Shown piece by piece: positions 8,441 to 17,636 of a stretch of DNA of 64,000 bases. The notes under the pieces are model-generated. The model ran no database searches and had not been told where the DNA came from. It worked only from the letters and a program-made list of their open reading frames with translations. Location: contig NZ_BDUB01000001.1 of the NCBI RefSeq assembly GCF_002218065.1, forward strand, positions 2,761,270 to 2,825,269, given 5' to 3'. Position numbers and translations under genes: made by a program. The DNA comes from Nodularia sp. NIES-3585 (GTDB lineage Bacteria > Cyanobacteriota > Cyanobacteriia > Cyanobacteriales > Nostocaceae). Positions within the stretch are counted from its first letter, which is position 1; each line of letters starts with the position of its first letter.

Positions 8441-9250
8441 ATGTTATCTTTTATTGATTCTGCAAATCCCTGGTTGGTAGCAATAGGATTGAACACAATT
8501 TTATTAGGTTTAGTATGGATTGCGCCCAAACAGCTACTCACCCCAGCAGGTATATTTCACGCTTGGTTACTGGGAGTACTCATTTGGGTAACTCTCGGTT
8601 GGCAAGGATATTTAGTGGTGGTGTTCTATTTTTTAGTTGGTTCTGGTGTAACACGGATTGGTATGGCACAGAAGGAAGCAGCAGGAATAGCTGAAAAGCG
8701 TTCTGGAGCTAGAGGCCCGGAAAATGTTTGGGGTTCGGCTCTGACTGCGGCTTTGTGTGCCTTGGGCGTAGGGATTCTCAATTCGGGATTAGTCATACCC
8801 AGTATCCAGTCCCTAGTCCCTAATCCCCAGTTTCTACTGTTGTTAGGCTATGTGGCGAGCTTTAGTACTAAGCTTTCTGATACCACTGCTAGCGAAGTTG
8901 GTAAAGCCTACGGTAAACGCACCTTTTTGATTACTACACTCCAACCTGTATCTCGTGGTACAGAGGGAGCCGTGAGTTTAGAGGGAACAATAGCGGGTGT
9001 GCTGGCTTCGATTGCGATCGCTTGCGTAGGTTGGGCAGTTGGTTTGATAGATTTATTCGGAATAGGTTGGTGCATATTGGCAGCATTTATTGCTACCAAT
9101 TTAGAAAGTGTCATTGGCGCAACGTTGCAATCTAAATATGACTGGCTCACCAATGAAGTAGTAAATATTTTCAATACATTAATCGGTGCGATCGCAGCCA
9201 TGGTACTCGCCTTATTCTGGACAATAATTACTGCCTCATTCCCTGCCTAA
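8441..9250 (+). CDS. DUF92/TIGR00297 membrane protein, VTE6-type phytyl-phosphate kinase
   Basis: A multi-TM protein of the DUF92 family. Plant VTE6 and its cyanobacterial homologue phosphorylate phytyl phosphate to phytyl diphosphate for tocopherol synthesis, salvaging phytol from chlorophyll. Family marks are SGVTRIGMAQKEAAGIAEKRSGARGPENVWGSA in the first cytosolic loop region, FSTKLSDTTASEVGKAYGK and VSRGTEGAVSLEGT. The frame opens earlier at a TTG (8393), but the ATG at 8441 gives the usual N-terminus (MLSFIDSANPWLVA). A five-copy heptanucleotide tract (8800-8834) lies inside the coding region and encodes PSIQSLVPNPQF between two TM helices. Confidence 0.85.
   Translation: MLSFIDSANPWLVAIGLNTILLGLVWIAPKQLLTPAGIFHAWLLGVLIWVTLGWQGYLVVVFYFLVGSGVTRIGMAQKEAAGIAEKRSGARGPENVWGSALTAALCALGVGILNSGLVIPSIQSLVPNPQFLLLLGYVASFSTKLSDTTASEVGKAYGKRTFLITTLQPVSRGTEGAVSLEGTIAGVLASIAIACVGWAVGLIDLFGIGWCILAAFIATNLESVIGATLQSKYDWLTNEVVNIFNTLIGAIAAMVLALFWTIITASFPA
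8800..8834 (+). repeat. Heptanucleotide repeat tract inside the DUF92 gene
   Basis: Five consecutive heptamers of the CAGTCCC/TAGTCCC type (cagtatc, cagtccc, tagtccc, taatccc, cagtttc). They resemble the intergenic short tandem repeats of this genome but are read in frame as a loop. Confidence 0.6.
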
Positions 9251-9411
9251 ATTCTTCCTAAAAAATTACAAGTAAATTTACATAACACTTTTGCGGTGTA
9301 ATTTCCGTGTATCTATACAACGGTTAATATTTTCGATTGTCTAAGTTTTAATGTTGCCAATATATATTTTGTAATATATCAAACTTCCGCTGTTCTTTAT
9401 CGGTTTAGTTC

Positions 9412-10170
9412 ATGGAATCTTCATCATTTTTGACAGTAAATGACCAGCCAATTTTTATAAATCAAGCAGTAAAATATCTGCAAGCCTCTGGAAAATTAGC
9501 AAATTTCATTGGCGAGATTCTCCGTCAGTATGTGATTGCACAGGAAATGCAAACGCGAGATGATATCGAAATTAGTCCCGCTGTAACTGAACAGACAATC
9601 ATCGATTTCCGCCTCAAAAATCAACTAAATGACCCCCAAACTTTTCAAGAATGGTTACAGAAAAATATTACAGATTACGCTAGCTTTTATGAATCAATTG
9701 CCTTTAGTTTCAAATTAGAAAAACTGAAAGTTCTGATTACAGAACCAAAAATCTCAGAATACTTTATTGAACGCAAAATTTTTCTGGATCGGGTCATAGT
9801 TTCCCGGATTGTTGTGGACAATCGAGAAATAGCTGAAGAACTACAAACCCAAATTGAAGAAGGAGGTAGTTTTGAGCAACTAGCCAGAGAATATTCCTTG
9901 TCAGAGGATCGAATGCTCAACGGCATGATGGGGCCAGTCAGTCGAGGCACAATGCCGGATCAATTGAGAGCAGTTATTGATATAGCTAGTCCTGGACAAG
10001 TTGTCGGCCCTACAGAAATCGAGGGACGTTATGGCTTATTTCGAGTAGAACAATTTTTGCCAGCGTCTTTAGAAGATATGCAACTTAAACAAGCACTACA
10101 AAATGAATTATTTGAGAAATGGCTAGTCGAGAAAATTCAAAAGCTGACGGTCAAACTACAAATGAGCTAA
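9412..10170 (+). CDS. PpiC-type peptidylprolyl isomerase of a secretion cluster
   Basis: 252 residues with a SurA/PrsA-like helical N-terminal half and a parvulin (rotamase) domain at about residues 115-215. The domain is marked by RIVVDNREIAEELQTQI, SFEQLAREYSLSEDRMLNGMMGPVSRG and YGLFRVEQF. No signal peptide is visible. It overlaps the start of the ABC transporter gene by 52 bp, so the two are translationally linked. This pairing with an HlyB-like transporter suggests that it helps present or fold the exported substrate, which is inference. Confidence 0.9.
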   Translation: MESSSFLTVNDQPIFINQAVKYLQASGKLANFIGEILRQYVIAQEMQTRDDIEISPAVTEQTIIDFRLKNQLNDPQTFQEWLQKNITDYASFYESIAFSFKLEKLKVLITEPKISEYFIERKIFLDRVIVSRIVVDNREIAEELQTQIEEGGSFEQLAREYSLSEDRMLNGMMGPVSRGTMPDQLRAVIDIASPGQVVGPTEIEGRYGLFRVEQFLPASLEDMQLKQALQNELFEKWLVEKIQKLTVKLQMS

Positions 10171-12776
10171 AAGTTCTGGATAATCAATCTCTACAAGTAA
10201 ACGCCCTAGCTTCCATACCTTGGAATCAACCGCCCTTCTGTTGGCTGACAAATGAACAACAATTGCAATTGCAAAATCAGGCTGAAGTCCGTCAGTATGG
10301 TTTAGGAGAAAAAATTTGGTCAACCGTAGGACGCGATGAGCAGTTTTGGATTTTTACTGGTAAAGTCCGCTTGCGGGAAGAAGGAGAGGGTAAGCCATTG
10401 CTAGCCCTACAAGCAGGCGATTGGTTTGGCGACTTATATCAGCTGTCTGTGAATTGCAAAGCCGTAGCTGCTAGCAAAGAAGTAGTAGTAGTGTGTTGGA
10501 ATACAGCACTGTGGGCGGAGTTTTTCACTCCCCAAATAGACGAGTTTTGGCTAACTACCCAGGAACACCAGGAGCGGGAGGAGAGCAAAGAAATCAAGCC
10601 CGAAATCAAGGAGATACAGAAACTCATCCCATCCTCGACTGTGATCAAATCTGGTTATCCCTTTGTTTCTAATTGGAATACAGGTGCGGCTTGTTTAACA
10701 ATGGTGGCGCAACATTTAGAACATCCTGTGAAATTGGAATGGGTGCAACGCCAACTCAGAGGACAAAGCCCGAAAAATCTCGTGGAAGCAGGGGAAAAGT
10801 TAGGCTTGGTGTTGCGAAGATTGCAAGTTAGTTGGGCTGATTTGCGGCAGTTATCGTTTCCAGTCCTACTACAATGGCAATTAGATTCATCACCGCCAGC
10901 TTCCTGGGTAGTAGCCTATGGAATGCAAGGGTCTAACCTGATTATTGCTAATCCCCTCAACGATGATTACGCTTGTGAGAGTTTACCGCAGTCAGTGGTT
11001 GAATCTGCCTGGGATGGTAGACTCTGGCAAGTGGAACTGGTATCAAGTCAAGAAAAATTTAACCTTGGTTGGTTCACCCCAGCAGTTTGGAAATATCGCA
11101 AACTGTTAGGAGAAGTGTTGCTAGCGTCTTTTACGTTGCAGCTTCTGGGTTTGGGGACACCATTGATTACCCAAGTTGTGATTGACAAGGTGATGGTGCA
11201 GCAAAGTTTGCCCACTCTTGATGTCATGGCGATCGCACTCCTAATGATCGCCTCGTTTGAGTCTATACTGGGCATTCTGCGGCTATTTATCTTCACTCAT
11301 ACCGCCCGCCGTTTAGATTTGAGCTTATCGGCACAACTATTCCGCCACCTCATGCGTTTGCCTTTAGCTTATTTTGAATCGCGGCGTGTGGGAGACACCA
11401 TCGCCAGAGTTCAAGAATTAGAACAAATCCGCCAGTTTCTCACCGGGACAGCATTAACTGTCATTTTAGACAGCATCTTTGCTGTGGTGTACTTGGTATT
11501 GATGTTTTACTACAACATCCAACTCACCTTTGTCGCTTTAGCGGTGTTACCGTTATTTGCAGCTTTGACAATTATTTCTACACCAATTCTGCGTAACTGG
11601 CTGAATGAAACCTTTAATCGCAGTGCTGACAGTCAATCATTTCTAGTAGAAACAGTTACAGGGATACATTCAGTTAAAGCTCATGCAGCTGAACCAGTAG
11701 CACGCGATCGCTGGGAAGGATTATTTGCCCGGTTTGTCCGTACAGGATTTAAAGCTTCTACTACTTCTAACATTAGCAGTAATATCGGTAACTTTCTTAC
11801 CAACTTTTCCTCCTTACTAATTCTCTGGTTTGGTGCTAAATTAGTCATTGACCAAAACTTAACCATTGGTCAGCTTGTCGCCTTTCAAATGCTGTCAGGA
11901 AGAGTTACCGGACCACTATTGCGTCTAGTGCAACTATGGCAAAATCTGCAACAAGTGCTACTTTCTGTAGACCGGATTGGAGATATTCTCAACATCGCCC
12001 CAGAAGCAGAATTAGGGACAGGTTTAGTTTTACCACCCCTCAAAGGTGAAGTCACCTTCGAGCAAATCTTTTTCCGTTACCAACCACACATTGAACCCGT
12101 TCTCAAAGGCATCTCTTTTAACGTAGAACCGGGGCAATTTGTCGGTATTGTCGGTCGCAGTGGTTCTGGGAAAAGTACCCTTTCCAAGCTCTTACAACGC
12201 CTCTATCAAATTGAATCAGGACGAATCTTGATTGATGGATTTGATATTAAAAGTGCCGATTTAGCCTCACTGCGACAACAAATTAGCGTAGTTCTCCAAG
12301 AAGATTTTTTATTTAACGGTTCAGTCTTAGAAAATATTACCCTCGGTCATCCTGATATTGGTGCAGAACAAGTAGTAGAAGCTGCCAGACTAGCTGTAGC
12401 ACATGACTTTATTAGTCAATTACCCTACGGTTACGAAACCAACGTCGGCGAAAGAGGAACAGCCTTATCGGGTGGACAAAGACAACGCATAGCCTTAGCC
12501 AGATTATTTCTCTCCCAAGCGCCAATATTAGTTTTAGATGAAGCTACCAGCGCCTTGGATAGTGAAACTGAACAGCAAGTTTTGCAAAACTTACAAAATG
12601 TTTCTGCTAACCGAACTGTATTTCTAATTGCTCACCGCTTCGCTCCCCTCAAACGTGCTGATTTGATTTTAGTCTTAGAACGAGGCGTGATTGCTGAACG
12701 TGGTACTCACTTAGATTTATTACAACAAAAAGGTTTGTACTGGTCATTATATCAACGCCAACAAGCAAATATTTAG
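10119..12776 (+). CDS. HlyB/HetC-like ABC exporter with cNMP-like and degenerate C39 domains
   Basis: 885 residues in four parts. Residues ~35-150 resemble a cyclic-nucleotide-binding fold (YGLGEKIWSTVGRDEQFWIF, LALQAGDWFGDLYQLS). Residues ~180-310 form a C39-peptidase-like domain in which the catalytic Cys position reads NTGAACL, so the protease should be inactive, as in HlyB. Residues ~325-600 are the six-helix ABC exporter membrane domain. The last ~240 residues are the nucleotide-binding domain with Walker A GRSGSGKST (from ~678), signature LSGGQRQR (~782), Walker B ILVLDEATSALD and the LIAHR H-loop. It is probably the inner-membrane ATPase of a type I secretion system with the HlyD gene at 15099 and an outer-membrane TolC-type partner not in the window. 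Confidence 0.9.
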   Translation: MASRENSKADGQTTNELKVLDNQSLQVNALASIPWNQPPFCWLTNEQQLQLQNQAEVRQYGLGEKIWSTVGRDEQFWIFTGKVRLREEGEGKPLLALQAGDWFGDLYQLSVNCKAVAASKEVVVVCWNTALWAEFFTPQIDEFWLTTQEHQEREESKEIKPEIKEIQKLIPSSTVIKSGYPFVSNWNTGAACLTMVAQHLEHPVKLEWVQRQLRGQSPKNLVEAGEKLGLVLRRLQVSWADLRQLSFPVLLQWQLDSSPPASWVVAYGMQGSNLIIANPLNDDYACESLPQSVVESAWDGRLWQVELVSSQEKFNLGWFTPAVWKYRKLLGEVLLASFTLQLLGLGTPLITQVVIDKVMVQQSLPTLDVMAIALLMIASFESILGILRLFIFTHTARRLDLSLSAQLFRHLMRLPLAYFESRRVGDTIARVQELEQIRQFLTGTALTVILDSIFAVVYLVLMFYYNIQLTFVALAVLPLFAALTIISTPILRNWLNETFNRSADSQSFLVETVTGIHSVKAHAAEPVARDRWEGLFARFVRTGFKASTTSNISSNIGNFLTNFSSLLILWFGAKLVIDQNLTIGQLVAFQMLSGRVTGPLLRLVQLWQNLQQVLLSVDRIGDILNIAPEAELGTGLVLPPLKGEVTFEQIFFRYQPHIEPVLKGISFNVEPGQFVGIVGRSGSGKSTLSKLLQRLYQIESGRILIDGFDIKSADLASLRQQISVVLQEDFLFNGSVLENITLGHPDIGAEQVVEAARLAVAHDFISQLPYGYETNVGERGTALSGGQRQRIALARLFLSQAPILVLDEATSALDSETEQQVLQNLQNVSANRTVFLIAHRFAPLKRADLILVLERGVIAERGTHLDLLQQKGLYWSLYQRQQANI

Positions 12777-13267
12777 GGACTTCCAAGGAATAAAATCCCC
12801 AATTTGTAGGGTGGGTTACGGACTATCGTCCTAACCCACCACTATCCTTTAAATTTATCGTGGGTTACGCGATCGCTTTCCCCGACTACAATTTTTGGGG
12901 AATTAATTTTGGCACTATCAAGGCACAAAGACACTAAGTAAAAAATTTTGTATTCATCTGTAAATCATCAATAGGTTACAGAAAAAACCTTGCTGAAATT
13001 AGGTATAAATTTAGGTGTAGAGAGGTTCCATGTAACGTTTTTACAGGGGTTTTCACTTCATCAAAAACCTTGTTCATACTTCAAATCAGCAAAGTCTAGA
13101 AAAATAACACTTTCAACTATGCTTTTTGGTCAAAAAAGTGTCATTTTGCTATTTCATTCCATAGTAATTTTTGTCATAGGGAATAAAATTTCCCTTGAAA
13201 ACCTTGGAGTCAGGTTTTAACAGTTAGTTTTGCCCAAATAAATACTCTATTTGAGGAGAAAATATAT
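12777..13267. other. Intergenic region with hairpin repeat and dispersed repeat module
   Basis: A GTAGGGTGGGTTACGGAC-type block with its complement forms a hairpin (about 12811-12838: TGGGTT, GGAC, GTCC, AACCCA). It may end the ABC transcript. At about 13005-13100 lies a copy of the module at 6660-6745 in inverted orientation, sharing AGGTGTA, CATG.AAC, TTTTTACAGGGG-like and CTTCAAATCAGCAA. A 76-codon frame (12990-13220) lies across the repeat and is not credited. The 13268 gene has a good GGAG site in gaggagaaaatatatatg. Confidence 0.55.
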
Positions 13268-14737
13268 ATGCCCATTGATGATCTTAGTCAAAATTTGTTT
13301 CCTCACAACGGGCTAAATTTCAACGCTCTCTCCTCAGTCGATACTTTTTCAACCCAGAATGACCATAGTTTAAGCCTCAGTGGTCATAGTAGCTTTAATT
13401 CAGCAAGTGACCTGACAGAAACTTCTGCCCAAACTGCTAACTATAATTTCACTTCTGGCTATGGCTTAATTAACGCCGCCGCCGCGGTAGCAAGAGCTGC
13501 TGATGAGAATACTTTTGCGGATGTTTCTCCTCTTGGTGGTAATAATTGGGGAGCAGATTTAGTTAACGCCCCAGCCACCTGGGCGCAAGGATACACAGGT
13601 AAGGGTGTTGTGATTGCTGTGTTAGATACTGGAGTTGACTACAATCATGCAGATTTGAGGAATAATATTTGGACTAATCCCGGAGAAATTCCTGGTAATG
13701 GTATAGATGACGATGGTAATGGCTATATTGATGATGCTCAAGGTTGGAGTTTTGCTGACAATAGCAACAATGTTATAGACGTAAATGGTCACGGTACTCA
13801 CGTAGCTGGAACCATTGCTGGGGCGAATAATGGCTTTGGAGTGACTGGTATTGCCTATGATGCCCAGATTATGCCTATCAAAGTGCTGAATGACCAGGGA
13901 GCGGGTAATACTAATTCCATTGCCGATGGTATTTACTATGCGGTGAATAATGGTGCTAATGTCATTAATCTCAGTTTGGGCGGAAATTTTCCTAACACCA
14001 CTCTGGAAGCTGCTATTGAATACGCTAGTAGTCGAGGTGCTGTGGTTGTGATGGCAGCAGGTAATAATGGTTACCCATTTTCTAGCTATCCCGCTCGCTA
14101 TGCCAATGACTGGGGATTGGCAGTAGGGGCAGTAGATAGCAATAATCAGATGGCTAACTTCTCTAATAGAGCGGGGTTGAATTCGTTTCCCTATGTGACT
14201 GCCCCAGGAGTCGGGGTCTATTCTTCGGTTCCTGGTAATCAGTATGCTACGTATAGTGGCACATCTATGGCTACTCCTCACGTGGCTGGTGTAGTTGCCT
14301 TGATGTTGAGTGCTAATCCCTATTTAACTGATGCTCAAATCCGGCAAATCCTCATAGAAACGTCTGGAAATAGTACACCAGCCGCAGCTTCTAATTCTTT
14401 CAATGTCAGCCCTGTGGTTTCGGAGGCGATCGCACAGATGGTAAGCAATCGTAGTTCAGCCACTACCATTAACTTTGAATTCCAAGCTACAGTTTTAACT
14501 GACACCAATACAGAAATTTCTCCCCCGCCTGCCATTTCTTCATTTGGCAGCATAGGCTCATCCATGAATCTAGGAAACCTGAATCAATTCCGGTATTACA
14601 ATAGCAGCCTCACAAATGACATCTTCAATGCTGATGAAGTTGACAACAATAACGAAGGTTCTACGGATATCGCCAAAATTCTCAATCAATTCCAGCAGCA
14701 GATAGAAGAATTTAGAAGATTTTTCCCTGGGTTCTGA
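13268..14737 (+). CDS. Subtilisin-like serine protease (S8 family)
   Basis: 489 residues. The catalytic triad is intact: D120 (VLDTGVDYNHADL), H175 (GHGTHVAGTIAG) and S333 (GTSMATPHVAGVVAL), with N266 (MAAGNNG) as oxyanion residue. A Gly/Asp-rich insert (GNGIDDDGNGYIDD) between Asp and His looks calcium-binding. There is no Sec signal peptide; the ~110-residue N-terminal part is Ser/Asn-rich. The C-terminal ~100 residues have no recognised domain and no RTX repeats. It lies between the ABC exporter and HlyD genes, so it is a plausible type I secretion substrate or processing protease. It has a strong GAGGAGAA ribosome-binding site. Confidence 0.92.
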   Translation: MPIDDLSQNLFPHNGLNFNALSSVDTFSTQNDHSLSLSGHSSFNSASDLTETSAQTANYNFTSGYGLINAAAAVARAADENTFADVSPLGGNNWGADLVNAPATWAQGYTGKGVVIAVLDTGVDYNHADLRNNIWTNPGEIPGNGIDDDGNGYIDDAQGWSFADNSNNVIDVNGHGTHVAGTIAGANNGFGVTGIAYDAQIMPIKVLNDQGAGNTNSIADGIYYAVNNGANVINLSLGGNFPNTTLEAAIEYASSRGAVVVMAAGNNGYPFSSYPARYANDWGLAVGAVDSNNQMANFSNRAGLNSFPYVTAPGVGVYSSVPGNQYATYSGTSMATPHVAGVVALMLSANPYLTDAQIRQILIETSGNSTPAAASNSFNVSPVVSEAIAQMVSNRSSATTINFEFQATVLTDTNTEISPPPAISSFGSIGSSMNLGNLNQFRYYNSSLTNDIFNADEVDNNNEGSTDIAKILNQFQQQIEEFRRFFPGF

Positions 14738-15098
14738 TTGCCAAAATATTCATTTATAGCTGGGGAGTGGGGAGTGGGGAGTAGGGAGTAGGGAGTAGGG
14801 TAAAAACCTTTCGGTGTCTAACTTTTATGATCAGTTTATGTCCTAACGTCCTTGGCGGTTGCTATACCACAGGAAAATCTCAGCCACATGGATTGGAATC
14901 CAGTCAGGTGTGTTATGCCATAATGCACCTGGAATTGTTGACGCAAAAAGTCGAAGTTTTGACGGTGACCGACCACAGTAAGTAATTTGGCGAGAATAAA
15001 GCTAACTATGGGAAGTAATCTAAAAATATGGGAATTTAGCTCGTAGTAAGGGCTTTAGCCCTTAATTCAGGACTCAAGTCCTGACTACAAACCTTTAA
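14738..15098. other. Convergent intergenic region with tandem heptamers and a dispersed repeat
   Basis: Six heptamers of the GGGGAGT/AGGGAGT type run from 14761 to 14802. At about 14885-15000 lies an inverted copy of the 6774-6870 module (GCACCTGGAATTGTTGACGC and GGCGAGAATAAAGC). At about 15040-15085 a short inverted pair (TAAGGGCTTTAGCCCTTA) forms a perfect hairpin that could end both converging transcripts. Confidence 0.55.
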
Positions 15099-16595
15099 TT
15101 ACCTGACTGAAAAGGCTTCACTAAATCTACGCGTTACAGGCTCAATTATGAAGGTTAAAACTGACTTTTGACGCGTGACAATTTCACCGTTGGCTGACAT
15201 TCCAGGGGTAAATGCCACTTCTTCTCCTCGGACATTGACTGAGTGTTGACTTAGCTGGATTCTGGTGGGGAAAACTAAACCCAATTCTTGATCGACAACT
15301 GCATTAGGACTAATTTGCACAACTTTACCGTCAATTGTGCCAAATTCTTGGAAGGGAAAGGTGGCCATTTTTACTTTTGCGGTCATCCCTGGACGAATAA
15401 AGCCAATGTCACGATTGAGGACTTTTACTTCTAATAAGATTTCTTCCCCCGCAGGCAAAATTGAGAGTAATTCTTCACCGGCTTGGACTGGGCCTTGGGT
15501 GGCTTTAATTTTGTAAATTGTCCCGGCGACGGGGGCTTTGATTGTTTCGCCGGCTTGCTGTTTTCTGGCTTGTTCTAGTTGACCGTTAAGATTGGTAAGT
15601 TCTTCTTGGCGCTGTTTTATCTGGGTCAAAATCTCGCTTTGGCGTTCGGATTTCAAACCCTGCGCTTGCTTGCGAACTCCTTGATAGGCTTGTTCTGCTT
15701 GGCGAATTTCTTGGTCTTGGGCAGCAATTTCTCTTTTTAAGGATGCTATTCGATCTTGAGACTCTGTTAACCTATTCTTGGCGTTAATTACCTCATTTTT
15801 TGCTCTGGTCATTTCTGTTTTGGCGCGATTTAACCTTTCTTGCGCTTCTAGGTAATCAATTCTGGGTAATGCACCAGGAGCAATCAAAGTCCGGAGATTT
15901 TCTTCTCTTTGTTGCGCGATCGCAATATTACTTTCAATTCCGACAACGACACTTTCGGCGTTGACTACATTAGCTTGGGCATTTTCAAAGCTGGTTTGAG
16001 CATTTACAAGGTTTTCTTGCAAACGTTGTTGGCGTTGTTTTACCTGATCAACAATTGCTAGTTGGCGATTTGCTTCGGCTTCGGTGACAGCTTGACGTGC
16101 TTGGTAATCTGCGAGGCGTGATTCTAAAAGTTCATCTTGTAGTTTTGTCCCAGCCGCTGTCGTACCGATGCGTTCTGCTTGCAAACGCTGTAAGTCTTCC
16201 CTGATTAATTTGGCAGATTGGGCGAGGCGGGTAACATCTGCTTGTTTTAAGTCTGAATCGCGTTGAATTAAAACTTGATCTTTGGTGACATCATCGCCTT
16301 CTTCTACCTTCACTTCTAGAATTGAACCACCGCCCAAGGATGTCACTGGTCGCACTTGTGTAGAGGCGATTAATTCCCCAGGTGCGATCGCGACTTCATC
16401 GATTTCAGAAAAATTTGCCCAAGCGATCGCTCCAAATACCACTAAGCTCAGTGTTCCTGCTAAAACTCTGGTATATAGCGGCGGTAATTCCTGTACAGCC
16501 TTACCCACTTCATAAGACAGTTGGTCTTCTGGCTTCGCAAATTGTTGTTTTGTTTGACGGGCTTGAGCAGCATTTGCAGCTAAGGAAGATTTCAT
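15099..16595 (-). CDS. HlyD-family membrane-fusion (periplasmic adaptor) protein
   Basis: 498 residues. A short cytosolic N-terminus is followed by one TM helix (VLAGTLSLVVFGAIAWANF, ~42-62) and the first half of the lipoyl/barrel-sandwich domain (EVAIAPGELIASTQVRPV). A long alpha-helical hairpin (~110-350, rich in Glu, Gln, Arg and Ala) comes next, then the second lipoyl half (IKAPVAGTIYKI) and a beta-barrel (PGMTAKVKMATFPFQEFGTIDGKV). This adaptor links the inner-membrane ABC exporter to an outer-membrane channel. It is transcribed toward the subtilase from the far side, so it is not in one transcript with the ABC gene at 10119, although the two proteins fit together as a type I secretion pair. 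Confidence 0.92.
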   Translation of the reverse strand: MKSSLAANAAQARQTKQQFAKPEDQLSYEVGKAVQELPPLYTRVLAGTLSLVVFGAIAWANFSEIDEVAIAPGELIASTQVRPVTSLGGGSILEVKVEEGDDVTKDQVLIQRDSDLKQADVTRLAQSAKLIREDLQRLQAERIGTTAAGTKLQDELLESRLADYQARQAVTEAEANRQLAIVDQVKQRQQRLQENLVNAQTSFENAQANVVNAESVVVGIESNIAIAQQREENLRTLIAPGALPRIDYLEAQERLNRAKTEMTRAKNEVINAKNRLTESQDRIASLKREIAAQDQEIRQAEQAYQGVRKQAQGLKSERQSEILTQIKQRQEELTNLNGQLEQARKQQAGETIKAPVAGTIYKIKATQGPVQAGEELLSILPAGEEILLEVKVLNRDIGFIRPGMTAKVKMATFPFQEFGTIDGKVVQISPNAVVDQELGLVFPTRIQLSQHSVNVRGEEVAFTPGMSANGEIVTRQKSVLTFIIEPVTRRFSEAFSVR

Positions 16596-16610
16596 ACAAT
16601 TTTAGATTTT

Positions 16611-16720
16611 TGGGGGAGTGGGGAATGGGGAATGGGGAGTGGGAGTGGAGAATGAGGAATAGGAATGAAATTTAGCAGTTTCTTCCCCCTAATCCCTACT
16701 CACTACTCCCTACTCCCCAT
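16611..16720. repeat. Two opposed tracts of short tandem heptamers
   Basis: GGGGAGT/GGGGAAT units occupy 16611-16667, and the complementary ACTCCCT/ACTCCCC units occupy about 16685-16720, so the pair can fold as a long imperfect hairpin. It fills the whole gap between the HlyD and SDR genes. Confidence 0.7.
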
Positions 16721-16723
16721 AAT

Positions 16724-17599
16724 TCAAACTGCAAGATAGCGCCGCAGAAAATTTTCCAAACTTTCCAAGTGAAAATTAAAAATTCTTTCTAAGTTGGCTA
16801 TTTCCTCTTTTCTACAGAAAAACTCATTGGACAGTAATGTGCGATAGGTTCCGAAAGCTGTTTGTGCTTGGGGATTAAATAAACCCAATGCACTGCGTAA
16901 CCCATCCACAACAAACAAAGGTGAATTAATTATGATTGGTTCTTTGTTGAAGATGCGACTAAAAATTTGGGGAATATCTTCACGTAATAAAATCTCCGGT
17001 CCTCCGACTGGTAATATTTGGTTGCGTGCGCCTTCAACTGTGATGGAATTGACTACTATCCTGGCTAAATCATCTGTGCTGACAACCGAAGTTCGATTTT
17101 TAGGATCACCAATCAGCAAATACAAACCTGTTTCCCGAAACCGTTCTGCCAATGACAGTAAGTTAGATGCTAATCCAGCTGGGCGTAAAATTGTGTAATT
17201 CAAGCCACTAGTTGCTAAATATTGTTCTACTGCTCGTTTGGCTTTGAATACAGGAGCATCTTCATAGCCCCGTTCTGCTCCCAGTACAGAAATAAAGACA
17301 AAATGCTTCACTTCATGAGCTTTAGCCTGATCGATGAGTTCAATATTGGCGCGATAGTCCAGAGATAAGGAGTCACCATCAGAACCGTGGGCGCTGATAA
17401 TGTACTCGACACCCCGACAAGCTTTGGCAATATCTTTGTCTCGTCGCAAATCACCGATGAAGATTTCTGCTCCTCGGTGTTCTAACTCGTTATAACGCGA
17501 AGTGAGGCGGACAAATGCCCTCACTGACTTTTCTTCTAAGCGTAGGAGTCGCACCACTCGGCGACCAATTCCTCCCGTTGCTCCAGTTACCAGAAACAT
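16724..17599 (-). CDS. Atypical short-chain dehydrogenase/NAD(P)-binding protein (Ycf39-like group)
   Basis: I place the start at the ATG at 17599, giving MFLVTGATGGIGRRVVRLLR; the frame opens further upstream but the added residues do not belong to the fold. The product is 291 residues. The TGATGGIG motif is the dinucleotide-binding loop, and FISVLGAERGYEDAPVFKAKRAVEQYL gives the NmrA/Ycf39-type extended SDR pattern without the usual YxxxK catalysis. Members include photosystem-assembly factors and reductases; the specific role here is unknown. It is transcribed in the same direction as xth, 38 bp downstream of it. Confidence 0.8.
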   Translation of the reverse strand: MFLVTGATGGIGRRVVRLLRLEEKSVRAFVRLTSRYNELEHRGAEIFIGDLRRDKDIAKACRGVEYIISAHGSDGDSLSLDYRANIELIDQAKAHEVKHFVFISVLGAERGYEDAPVFKAKRAVEQYLATSGLNYTILRPAGLASNLLSLAERFRETGLYLLIGDPKNRTSVVSTDDLARIVVNSITVEGARNQILPVGGPEILLREDIPQIFSRIFNKEPIIINSPLFVVDGLRSALGLFNPQAQTAFGTYRTLLSNEFFCRKEEIANLERIFNFHLESLENFLRRYLAV

Positions 17600-17636
17600 A
17601 AGGATTTTCGGTGATGAATTCCATCTACACACTAAT

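Noticed and set aside
12990-13220. 76-codon frame on the plus strand
   Set aside because: It overlaps a repeat copy of the 6660-6745 module in the other orientation; composition is not protein-like.
13622-14281. 219-codon minus-strand frame
   Set aside because: It is the shadow of the subtilase gene; its sequence is rich in Ile/Thr/Ser and matches no family, whereas the plus frame has a complete catalytic triad.
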